From Anadara kagoshimensis (Eukaryota; Mollusca; Bivalvia; Arcoida; Arcidae), in contig CM037873.1 in assembly GCA_021292105.1 (NCBI GenBank), positions 15,288,051-15,352,050 on the forward strand: a DNA stretch of 64,000 nucleotides, read 5' to 3'. The position numbers were made by a program, and so were the translations under genes. Each line of letters opens with the position of its first letter. Positions within the stretch are counted from its first letter, which is position 1. Below the pieces are notes generated by a model. The model was not told where the DNA came from, searched no databases, and saw only the letters and a list, made by a program, of their open reading frames with translations. Positions 40,199 to 50,726 of this stretch are shown in pieces.

Positions 40199-40708
40199 TC
40201 TTCCTATGTTGGAGATAGAGATTTCCGTTTGAATAAACGATGGAGGAAATTTCTATCTTCACGTCCACGTGCTTATCTTCACCTCCTCGTGCGGCTTTCA
40301 GTGACGTCACAATCAAAGGACAATTGAATGACGTCATATCGTGGAGACATGACGTCGCCTTGCGGGAAAATGACACCGGAGTCTCCAAAATTTAGATATT
40401 TTCACTGCGTTTCAAATCTTTATTTTGAGAGATTAGAATAAATGGCTTTGTTTTCTAGTTTATACATTCTGTATAAACCATAATCAGGTACATTTTGTCC
40501 GATGGTCATATTTATTTTCATGTAAAACGTTAAATAACAAAGTTAGATTTACAAAGATGGCGTCGATGTTGATGTGACTGATACTTCAAGCAAAAAATTG
40601 TCATCAAAATGGAAGAAAAAGAATCAGCAAGCCTCGTCTCCGACTGAAATATTCAACCCCTCGGGTGAGATTTCCCTATCCTACATGGATACTCATGATA
40701 GATTCTAT
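40199..40708. mobile_element. possible element inserted in the 29-bp array, with CRE-like sites
   Basis: The 29-bp array stops at about 40198 with 'tcttccatc' and resumes at about 40711 with 'tcttccatctatgag', so about 500 bp interrupts it. The ends are weakly inverted ('cctatgttggagatag' and, reverse-complemented, 'ccatgtaggatagg'). It carries two perfect TGACGTCA motifs (40302-40309 and 40329-40336), one TGACGTCG (40350-40357) and a CACGTG. No coding region is supported. Confidence 0.5.
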
Positions 40709-40710
40709 TA

Positions 40711-40810
40711 GTCTTCCATCTATGAGTGCCGAAGGCCTTGTCTTCTATCTATGAGTGCTGAAGGAGTTGTTATCTATCTGAGTGTTGAAGGCACTCATAA
40801 ATGAAAGACA
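40711..40810 (+). repeat. 29-bp repeat, resumed fragment
   Basis: About three degenerate units ('tcttccatctatgagtgccg', 'ctatgagtgctgaagg', 'gagtgttgaaggc') after the interruption. Confidence 0.75.
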
Positions 40811-41089
40811 AGTAAAGTATAACAACACTGGCTAACATATTTCTGAATTTTTTTATGTAGTTTGAATATTTACATAATTATTTTTAACAGTACTAAGCAT
40901 AATAATTATGAACAGTTGAAGATTTCAACAATAAGCAAGTATAATGGGAAAAATATTTGTCAAATATTGTCACATTTCCCCATATACTTAATTTTTCTGA
41001 TCTTTGGAATAAAAAAATATAGACAGGAATGTCATATAAATGAAAAAAAAAAGAGATAAAAAACCTCGTCAGTCAATGTAAGTAAATTG

Positions 41090-41290
41090 GAGAAGAGGGC
41101 CTTGGGAGAAATCACATAATCTCTTCTTAAGGTCAGTTGGCATGCTTAAAACTTTTGTTATAGGAAGGAAAAAATAAATACAGGGTTGAACTAAGGAATC
41201 AATCCTAGGACTTCTCAAACTCTATAGGTGCTTTACCAGCTGAGTTATCAAGACTGCTACATGCCTCTCCTGTTGTTCCTGAGTCTCCAA
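41090..41290 (-). mobile_element. diverged tRNA-derived SINE
   Basis: On the minus strand 'aactcagctggtaaagcacc' and 'cctaggattgattcctt' resemble tRNA A and B boxes. The tail side shares 'cttcttaagg' with the next copy at 41345-41480. Confidence 0.65.
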
Positions 41291-41344
41291 AAAGTGATAA
41301 ATCTTGCACCTTAATTCCCTCGGATGGACTTTATATGACCTGCA

Positions 41345-41480
41345 ATTATCTGTCCATCACTTCTTAAGGCCAAACTGGCAATCAAACTATATAACAAGGA
41401 GGAAAATATGCAAGGTCAGCCTAATGATCAAACTAGGGACCTCATGCAGTATAACAGAGTAATTGTTACATATGTAGTGG
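41345..41480 (-). mobile_element. second diverged SINE-like copy
   Basis: It shares with the previous copy the order 'cacttcttaaggcca', 'ataacaaggagg' and 'caaactagggacctc', at lower identity. It looks like a decayed copy of the same family with a poor tRNA head. Confidence 0.45.
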
Positions 41481-41834
41481 TCTTATACCGAGATCTTAGT
41501 TCCTTGCAGGGGAAACTGCAAGGCAAATGAGAAACAGACTGTAAATCTGACCTAAGAAGAGTCACTATATATATATATACAACAAGGTGAACACATATGG
41601 CCTGCCATTCTGTGTTAAACATTCAAAGGCAAGTTATACATATATCATATACAAAAAAATATAACAATAATATATTAAGTAGATGATTTACAACAACTTA
41701 AATATATACAAAATGCACCATAACAAGATAGTCATCACTGGATTATATACTTTATATAATCTTCTATAATCATCAGTAGATAATTTACTGTACAGGATAT
41801 ATACTAGGTAACATACTACAATATAAGGTTATTG

Positions 41835-41936
41835 AACTGATATTGTGAAATACTGTCCTGAGTCAACTCGAAATTTGCACGAGATTGTGAGTGCAAATTT
41901 CGAGTCAACTCTGGACAATATTTTACAATATCAGTT
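41835..41936. repeat. long hairpin, 46-bp arms with 10-nt loop
   Basis: The left arm 41835-41880 and right arm 41891-41936 pair with 5 mismatches in 46. The arms include 'aactcgaaatttgcac' and its complement; the loop is 'gagattgtga'. It is probably part of a small inverted-repeat element. Confidence 0.85.
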
Positions 41937-41944
41937 TTTACCCT

Positions 41945-43035
41945 TTTATTGTATAGCAAAATAATATAGGGGTACAAGAGATGGAGATATCTTGCACCTC
42001 TATTTTAATGGATTTTTCTATCTGGGGTGGAAGAAATTTATTTACCAAACTGACAATCTTGTGTCGCGTTTCACTTATAGTCCTCTATTCAGAAATGAAA
42101 AATTTACATTAGTGTATGAATATGTAAAAAGAATAACTTTATTTTTCATCAAAAAAGTATTGATAAGAACATGAAGAAGAGAAAACTCACATAAACTCTA
42201 AAATGTTAAATTTTATTTTCAATGATTTCATTTTGGAGAGTTGAATGGTAGCATAAGCAACACAGATGAGGTTAGTCTGTAGATGAGCAGGTTGCACCGA
42301 GTAACCCAACATGACTTTCAGGTATGAAAAGACTGAAAACTTCAGTTTTGAGATAGATAATCTGCAGTAATATTAATGTTTAAGTCTACAGTATTGCTAT
42401 AGTGGATATGTCATATTGCTGTACTCAGAACAACTTGCTCATCTACCTCCATCTGTATTACAGGGGTCCAAACAGTTATGGGGTCCAAAAATATAGGAAA
42501 ATTAGGAATATGAGGTCAAAATTGTAGAAGTTTTATAGGAAATAATAGGAGTTTTCACTGAAATTATTGGAATATTTTTAACTAGTTTACACATAAAATA
42601 TATATCCATGACCTCTTTTCTCCCTTTCAGCCATTCCCTTTCCCCCTTTTTCTAACAAAGATAAATATTGGCAACTGCAATGTACACTTATTGCTTTAAA
42701 AATCCGAAACAAACATTATTAGTAATCATGCCATACCCTTCAAAGAGCCCCATTTATGAAGTTTCCATTTAAAATAAACAAAACATTTCATTGAGGTTAA
42801 ACATAAATGCTTACACAGAATAGAACCAATGTGATATAACCTCTCTCTCTTTCTATGTATATAATAATTTGTAACATGGAAATATAAAATTATTTAATGA
42901 ATAGAACATTATGAAATCACAAAATACTAAAACGTTGAATTTAATTGCACTTAAATACAGTGGAGAATGTGAAAACTGAACTCTGAGTAAACCATGAAAA
43001 TGTGAAAGTCAACCAAACATTAGACCTGTCTAAAC
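41945..43035. other. intergenic, nothing recognised
   Basis: AT-rich unique sequence. The open frame at 41992-42174 has no recognisable motif. Confidence 0.4.
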
Positions 43036-43039
43036 TTAA

Positions 43040-43751
43040 CTCTTTCACTGCCACATTTCTCATAAAATGGCCTTCTCAGTGCCACATTTATTTTGGACGA
43101 TTTGCAGAAATGCACTGTATATAGGAAAATCCTTGTAAAATCTTTATTTATTGTTAGATCTTAATAAAACTTTCAGTATATGAAGATTATTGTTTGTTGT
43201 GTTTAAACCAATCTCCCAATTAAGTATACATATATCATATGACCTTGACCTTGACCTTGATTGACCTACATTTGGAATTTTTTCACCAAAGTTGAGTATT
43301 TTGTACTAAACTGTCAGATTTAACATGTTTTCACTTCTGAAATTGATTGAAATAACAACTAGCATTAAGTTTTAAGAAGAAACATATTTATTACCATTTT
43401 TCAAGTGATCAATACAGCTAGAATGCTTCAGAGATGTCAGAATCGTTAGCGATTAGCTCCAGTACTTCCTCCCTTGATAGACGCGCAGCCATATTGTTTA
43501 TCCCGATCTCGCTGCAACTGTCATATGCTGTTTTTAGCTTCAAAATCAACAAAAACTATCTTTTTTGTGCGTTTTTTTTTCACTTCCGCAACGCTGTGTC
43601 ATAAATGAACATGCTATACCATAAAGTAATCGTATGTCGTAAAATTGTAAGTCGTAATGTATGAGGTATGATACGGGGTATCTGAATCGCCGATCGGCGA
43701 GATTGGCATTCAGCCTAAAATAGCCGAACGGCGAGGTTGGCAGTGAAAGAG
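43040..43751. mobile_element. 712-bp non-autonomous piggyBac-like element
   Basis: CTCTTTCACTGCCA at 43040-43053 is exactly reverse-complemented at 43738-43751, and TTAA flanks both ends (43036-43039 and 43752-43755), the target site of piggyBac transposons. No transposase frame is present. Inside are three head-to-tail 'gacctt' motifs near 43241. Confidence 0.78.
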
Positions 43752-43755
43752 TTAA

Positions 43756-45064
43756 ATTTTCCTTACTATAGAATTTTATTCTGTAAGTGTTTACCTATGT
43801 AAACACAAAACAATCAATTATTAAACATAACAGGGACACAATACCAGTAGCACATAATGAATATATGCCCAAAATTTAGTAATTTAATGCCTCTTGAGTA
43901 TGTTGGCATTTCCCTATTTGGAACCTCATGGCTAAGATTTGTACAAGTTCAAAACTAGATGTCCTAAAAAGGTATAAATTAAATATCCAAGTTATATTTC
44001 ATTTTTTTTTTTTTTTTGTATATTCAAAGGAAAATATTTTTTTAAGTTTTTCACCTATTCTTAATCTAACCCCTTCCCCTTTCAAGAAGCCCAAGTGAAC
44101 ATAACTACTGAATCTGTGGAAACCTGAAAGCCCTTCACCCATCAAATATGGCCCAGTAGTTTTGAATATGATTAAAATGAAAAAAAATAATAATGGAAAA
44201 GTTAAGGATGACAAACCATAACAATAGGTCATCTAAGCTTAAAGAATAAAATTGAGTTTTAATTTTTCAAACATAAAGATGATATGCCATGCAATATCAA
44301 CTGCCGACTGCTTATAAAAATGTATGTGTGCAATATTTACATAAAGAGACATGCAAAAAAATAACATTTTACACAATACACAGATTTGTTTTATGATGAA
44401 AACCTGATACTATGATGATATGACAACTTTAACATATCTTGGCACAATATTACAGTAATATACGTGAATATGATGTTTTTCGTGAGTGAATTTTTTTAGC
44501 GAAATTGTACTATTGGTATTTCGTGAGGGGTTATTTCATTAAGGGATATTTCTTTTTTATTTTTTTTTGCCCATTTTTGTGTTGATAACATAAGAATATC
44601 TTAATTCACGAGGGAGAATTTTCATGACTTTTTTACAGTTTTCACCACACAAAAATAACCACATTAGCAGTACATGGATTCATGGTCTTATTTACATTTT
44701 ACAAACTTTATATGTAATATAGTCACTACAGTTCCAACAGGTTTGTGCACATTAAAACCCTTATCTTTTTAGCATAGCACACCCTTACAGTGAAATTACA
44801 GATTCCAAGATATAGCACGTTTTATTAAATCACAGGCCTAATGTTCATGGATTTGATTGTCCAGGTTTCAAAATTCCCAACCTTCACACAAAAGTTGTAT
44901 ATATTATTTTTAGTAGTCAGACATTACCTGTTTTGACATAAAAATTGATGAATTTTGTACTTTATCAATATTTCTTTTGCTACATTACACTATCCTAGAA
45001 ACATAATTTGTGATTCTGAAAAAAAATTTAGAATCTTGTCATGTAATTTCTATGTATATTGAGT
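43756..45064. other. intergenic, nothing recognised
   Basis: AT-rich, with several poly-T runs. The 77-codon minus frame at 43999-44232 ends in poly-lysine encoded by a T run and is considered chance. Confidence 0.4.
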
Positions 45065-45395
45065 TGAGTAATGGTGTTTAACGTCCCAGTCAAGAGTATT
45101 TCACTTACATCTAGACGTCGCCAGCTATAGGCGTAAGTGCATAAATTTCGCCTGTGCATTGTGCTGATGGCATTATACAGCAGGGTTCTTAGCATGCCAA
45201 CCTCACCGTGACACGGGACCCCATTTATTTTAAGTTCCCATCCGAAAGAACTGTGAACTTTCATTTCGTAATGATGAGTACTTGGCGAAAATACAGTCAC
45301 TACCCACTTTCAAGTCTTGGGTTAGACCCAGCCGGGGATCAAACCTATGACCTCCCACTTACGGAGCAAGCACTCTACCAACTGAGCTACTGCAG
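45065..45395 (-). mobile_element. full-length tRNA-derived SINE
   Basis: Read on the minus strand, the head 'agctcagttggtagagtgct' and 'ggtttgatccccggctggg' has the A-box and B-box pattern of a tRNA gene. A body with 'cttgaaagtgggtagtgact' follows, and the tail is 'cttgactgggacgttaaaca'. The copy at 2575-2774 shares head, body and tail but lacks the middle. The family resembles known bivalve tRNA-SINEs, but I cannot name it exactly. Confidence 0.85.
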
Positions 45396-47160
45396 TGGTT
45401 TGTACAGTAAAAGAAACAATAGCTGTAGAAACTTATGCCATTCGCTTTTTTTGCAAAATGAGAAAAATAAATAAATTTGGCGATAAAAACTAAACATTGG
45501 CGAAAGTGATGGCGAAAAAAATGTTTACATAAACAGGTTCACTGCACATCGCAGACATGAGCAGAGTCGTTACAGTAACTGGTTTCTGTCTCATCATATG
45601 TGTATATCAAACGATCGATCTAGTGAGTTTCAAATGGGTGTTTATTTGGGTCATCGAAGCTGAATTAACAAAACCCCACGTTTGAAGGTGTTAATTACAG
45701 GTGGATTAACCCTTTAACGAGATTTAATTAACATTGTCAGCGAGTGTTTACCAAGCCGCGACCGGCGTATGCGTAGTGTCCCCAGCGCATTTACAAATAA
45801 ACACAGGTAATTTAGAATGATTTATTATCGGCGATAGACCTTTGGAAGTTGGTAAAAACAGATGAGCGCATTTCGATAATTACGAAGCTTGTGCCTCATC
45901 TTTGATCAACCGATCGATAGATTTATCAATGGACATACGAGATCAAAGAAATCATATTATTTGGCAATTATGGTAAAACGTAAACCAACTGACAAAAAAA
46001 AAAAACCAACTGACGACTTTAAGAATTTGACTATTAAAGCTCAAAAGTTGTCATCGAATAAAAGAAATACCGGTAAAACAAGAAAACTGTTGTTGTTTTT
46101 CATGTCATCAGACATGCATTGTATTAGACAATTTTATTTCTCTTAAATTTTTGCTAGAAATTACAATTAGATCAGGAAATATCTTTGTCCAAAAAAAATT
46201 ATATTTGGTGAAAAAAAAATAGTTCTGGCGAAAGTTTTGGAGAAAAAAAAATTGAAGTCAGTGTGAACCCTGAGTATGTATGTGTTATGGATTATTATTG
46301 ATTTTAGAGTGCACAAACTTGTTAACGGAACTTTAATATACAAATGCTGTCTTGTGTACAAATAAAGACTTTTGTTTTAGTTTTTACAAAACTTTTTTAC
46401 ATGTATTAACATGATTAACCTAGTTAAAATAAAAGGCTTGAAAAGATTTCAGTATGCATGATCCAGGTACTTGAGTTTACACAGTAATCAAACAGACCTT
46501 GTATTGGTGATGGATGAGTGCTTATGGGCAAACAACAATAACCAATCAGCTGTCATTTTTGCCCCTACAATAAAGAAATCATAACTAAGATTGCAATTTT
46601 TTAAAATGTTCAAGTAGTTATTCTTAAGAAAAAATTCCAATGTACTATTTAAAGATTTCCGTTTTTATTGCCCTATACATATCTAGTCTACTTGTATCAA
46701 GTTTATATTGTCCAGTTTTAGACAAGTTTTTCACTATATAATATACATATAGTACAGACCTATCAAAAGTTTAACACTAAGCTAACAAAATATAGTGTAA
46801 TTCTGGCAACCGAGTGGCCAAGATATGGATAGTTTGTGACCGAAAATCTATCAAAAGATAGATAACAACTGCCAAAAGGCTGTGCAACTGTAGTTAACGT
46901 GGGTCGAGATAAACGATAGTATTTGCTAACTTAATGTTAACCTTTGGACAGGTCTGTACTGTAAAATCAAAAATTATTTTAAATAATGAAAATCCAACCT
47001 GATTTAATATATAAGAGGTTACATAATGTTTCTGAAAGTCAGAAAAAGTTTAAACATAATAACATACGGTAATTTAGCACTATTGTCATATATTGGGACT
47101 TTTGAATTTAAAAAGACGAGAAGGATTTCATTACTGATAGCATATCGTTTTATCTTAGAA
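45396..47160. other. intergenic, no gene recognised
   Basis: AT-rich. Motifs of the 'ttggcgaaa' type recur near 45478-45520 and 46205-46245, perhaps the two sides of one decayed element. The 85-codon frame at 45889-46146 is lysine-rich, low in complexity and has no recognised domain. Confidence 0.4.
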
Positions 47161-47470
47161 ACTTAAACTTCCTCTGACAGTGCCATCTAGCAGCTTGTCT
47201 TAGGAACTTAAACTTTCTCTGACAGTGCTATCTAGCAGCTTATCTCAGGAAGTTAAACTTCCTCTGACAGTGCCAACTAGCGGCTTATCTCAGGGACTTA
47301 AACTTCCTCTGACAGTGCCATCTAGCTGCTTATCTCAGGGACTTAAACTTCCTCTGACAGTGCCATCTAGCGGCTTATCTTAGGAACTTAAACTTCCTGT
47401 GACAGTGCCATCTAGCGGCTTATCTCAGGAACTTAAACTTCATCTGACAGTGCCATGTAGTTGTAAGTAC
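47161..47470. repeat. 45-bp tandem repeat, seven copies, each with a CTCF-like core
   Basis: 'acttaaacttcctctgacag' starts at 47161, 47206, 47251, 47296, 47341, 47386 and 47431. Each copy continues 'tgccatctagcggcttatct'. On the minus strand this gives CCGCTAGATGGCAC, 13 of 14 positions of the CTCF core consensus CCASYAGRKGGCRS. By eye the seven copies match at 11 to 13 positions. The array lies about 1.6 kb past the CLOCK stop. Confidence 0.9.
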
Positions 47471-47474
47471 TTTT

Positions 47475-48539
47475 TTTATTTCCTGTACAAATCACTACAG
47501 TATATCTGGGAAAAGTTTCCCATAACCAGAGAAAACATTGAATATGTTATAAGGATAATCAACATAGTAACAAAACAATACAATTTCTTTTATTTAATGT
47601 AGTTATGTCCATTTTGCTTATTGTATTAAGTTTTCCAGGGTTATCCCCCCCCCCCCCCTTGTGGGTCATATTTGCAAATAAAGCAGTCAGTAAGTCCCAG
47701 CAGGACTTTAATTGTTATACAATGATATATACACAATTGTTAACAAGTTTAAATAAATGTGACCATTGTTATAAAATAAAATACAACAAAATATTTACAT
47801 TTGACTAGTAAAACTGTATAAATAACTTATACTCTCCACTTATAAATATCTAAATAAATAAAAACTAATAGTTGCCTTTGGCATTCACTGCCGATGACTT
47901 CCTTCATAAATCAAATAAATTTCCACTTCAAGCCATTTTGATATATATGAAAAATATATCTTTTTCAGATTTTTACAGTTAAGGAAGGGGGTAAGGTTGG
48001 GGGAGGGGGTCTAGTCCAAATATAAAACATCTATAAAGTATAAATGTATACTGTATATGTATTTAAATAAGCATTCTCATATTTAGCACTCTGGTCAAGG
48101 TCAGTGCTCGCTCAAAATTTTTTGTCACAAATTTTAAACAAGAGTAGAAATTTTACGTCTTTTAAGACATTTTTTCTATCTAAAGATTTTTTTTATGTGG
48201 CGACATTTGCAACTGACAGTGTGATCACTGACTCTAAAGAGTGTAGAATGATTAGTAAAATCCTAAATTTGTGAAATGACAGCAAAAAAATTCTAAAATT
48301 AGCAGTAGTATACTATTCTAATAGAGAATACTAACACTATAGCCACAAAGTTGAGATTCCGAGTGGGTCATGTTTTGTTTATGGTTGCAGATTTCAAGTC
48401 ATGATAAGGCCAGACATTGGACAGTCAAAAGTAGTGCATATACAAAAGCAACTTGTTTAAACTTATTAAGAGATTGCATGTGCAAAATTATAAGGACTAA
48501 TAGGGAGTGATGTGGCTATTGGGCACCAATGGCCTGATT
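47475..48539. other. downstream of CLOCK, no gene recognised
   Basis: Contains a poly-C run at about 47646-47660. It may include the CLOCK 3' UTR on the minus strand. Confidence 0.35.
47589..47594 (-). terminator. possible CLOCK polyadenylation signal (AATAAA)
   Basis: TTTATT on the plus strand gives AATAAA on the minus strand, about 1.5 kb past the CLOCK stop. I did not find a TTTATT closer to the stop in a by-eye scan of 48000-49063. In such AT-rich DNA one hexamer is weak evidence. Confidence 0.2.
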
Positions 48540-48730
48540 GTTAAAGGTGTCTATAAAGGCCACCAAAGGAACCAACAAGCAGCCTTTATGGCAGGTGGCC
48601 CTTATATAAAGGTTCAAATAACATGAAAAAAGAGCATTAGGGATAAAAATTCACTGGCCTTTAACAGCAGGTGGCCCTTATATAAAGTTGCCTTTAAGGC
48701 AGGTGCGTCTATATTAAGAATGCTGCTATA
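48540..48730. mobile_element. degenerate pogo-type MITE remnant
   Basis: The motif 'gcaggtggcccttatataaag' recurs at about 48591 and 48667, with 'aaaggccacc' and 'aaggcaggtg' around it, like the interior of the MITE at 53295-53452. Clear ends were not found. Confidence 0.35.
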
Positions 48731-48963
48731 ATAAATACACATACAGAATATCCAGGTATATGCAGGTATAAATATTGAATTCTGATAACTTTTAAGCTTG
48801 GTCCTGATGGCACAAACTGTGTGGAATGAATTTCATTAATACAACAAACAACAAAAACATAACAACAATTCTTTTAAAAACGACCCATGAACAGCATAAT
48901 TTGCAAATAAATACAACAACAATCATGTAAATATCACAAGATTTACAGTAAGTGATGTGAATA

Positions 48964-49052
48964 TCACGTGATCACAATTAATACTTTTTTTTGTCACATG
49001 ATTTGGTAATACTATTGCTACATAGAAAGTCATGTGATCATAGGTCACATGA
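48964..49052. promoter_or_regulatory. cluster of four E-box-like TCAYRTGA palindromes after the CLOCK stop
   Basis: TCACGTGA at 48964-48971, TCACATGA at 48994-49001, TCATGTGA at 49030-49037 and TCACATGA at 49045-49052, all within 90 bp of the stop codon at 49064. CACGTG is the canonical CLOCK:BMAL site. On the transcript these lie in the 3' UTR. A regulatory role is inference only. Confidence 0.35.
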
Positions 49053-49063
49053 TCAGTATAAGG

Positions 49064-49284
49064 CTATAATTGAGGTGATAAAGGTGATTCAGATCCTTGT
49101 GAAAAGAAAGAGTCCGACTCTTGCTGTAATGAATGAAATGGCACAAAATGGGATTGATCTAATGTCAGCTGTGCTTGAGGATGTAATGACATCATTGGAG
49201 ACACTGCTGGTAGTTGTATACCCTGTAACATGGAGTTATCTCCCATTGTAGTGACTGGTGCTGGTGAAATTATTAATGGACTAC
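49064..49284 (-). CDS. Clock: CLOCK terminal coding exon
   Basis: The acceptor is TTTTTGTAG ending at 49285. Two bases complete a glycine codon and 72 codons follow to TAG at 49064-49066. The protein ends SFFSQGSESPLSPQL. The exon is methionine-, serine-, proline- and glutamine-rich (SPMMSLHPQAQLTLDQ), as expected for a C-terminal activation tail. No catalytic domain is expected. The end of the transcript was not located with confidence. Confidence 0.87.
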
Positions 49285-50691
49285 CTACAAAAACATAAGA
49301 GAATGAAATGTTACAGGTTAATACAATGTGCTTGACACAGACAACATAACAAGAGCCAAGCTAAGTGAAGCAAGATATGTCCATTAAATTGATTGCAAAA
49401 CAAGTAACTTCACCCTCCTTCAGACTTTACACAGTTTGCAGACTGACCAATTCAACAGATATATCCCTTTTTGACGGAAAAACGGATGGATGACATGAAA
49501 AAGTCAAAGTAGGCAAATTTTTCCTATTTTGACAGTTTGTTTTTAATTTAAAGTACTAAAAAATTGGACTTTTTGTATGAAAATTGTACCAAAATCAAAC
49601 ACTTAACCATAAAAAAGAACCTTAAAGGCAACCTTGCGCACTAAAAATGTACCAATCTGGACTAATAAATAAATTTGATTGGTCAAACTGAGTTTGTTAG
49701 CTGTAACTGAAGTAATATATTAAATGCTACTTTACCAGGTGAAGGCACAGGGATAATTGGCATTATTCCTTGTTGTGTTAAGTTTAACTGTTGTGTTATT
49801 TGTCTGAGTTCCTCCTGTTGTCGTATGATGGCCTGTTGTAAGCGTAAAGATTTCTGTCGTAGTTGTTCATGTAACTGTTGCTGTATAGGTGTCAGGAATA
49901 TCTGTCTCTGTACAGAACTCTGTAACAAACACACATACGTTTTCACAAATATAAAAACATAAGTAGCAAAAAATAAATCAGCTCAATATTTATTTTTCTA
50001 ATTATAAAAATAGCAGCCATTTGGTTTTAGGACAGCCATGCCAGACACAAAATGGTATATTATAAGTTATATAATCTTTTGGCACGTTACACGGCCCCAT
50101 GTACCCTGCGACATAGGCAAAGGGTACATTGATCTTAGACAGAGTATATGGGGGCATGTCACCTGCCAAAACTGTGTATAACGTTTTTGTCACCCTTCAA
50201 AGCAGCAATAGTTTGGTCTGTTTAACTTTGATGTCGTAATCTGTGTGACTTGCGGGGGTCACGTGCGTTTATGTACCCAGGCAGATTTCCAAACATAGTT
50301 CTATGTACCCTGGGCAAGTTAACCAATCGCTATGTGAGAAATTTCTTTGAAGGGTGACAAGACACATTAATGATATATGAAATACTTCATCTGTTGCTGA
50401 ATATTACTTGAAAAATAGTAACAAGTTTGGAACTGTAAAAAAAAAATAATTATCAACAGCGTATATAGCCAAGAAAATAATACAATTTCAGTATTAAAGG
50501 AAAACAACCAGTCAAAACAAGACAGTAAGACAAACACTTGTGAGGACATGTTAAAACATATCTGTACAAGTTATTATTTTTTTGGCAATAAACAATTGTA
50601 CAAGTTATAACTTGTATAGCAAAGTTTGTAGAAGTTGTAACTTGTACAAAATCATAACATGTACACAACACATACTGATATATATATATAT

Positions 50692-50726
<35 letters not shown>

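Noticed and set aside
40167-40388. 73-codon minus frame over the CRE-like sites
   Set aside because: No recognisable motif and it spans the edge of the 29-bp array; treated as chance.
45028-45474. Open frames on both strands around 45.0-45.5 kb
   Set aside because: Both run through the SINE at 45065-45395; their sequence is explained by the SINE.
45889-46146. 85-codon plus frame with lysine-rich centre
   Set aside because: Low complexity from A runs, no family signature, no neighbouring exon with matching splice phase.
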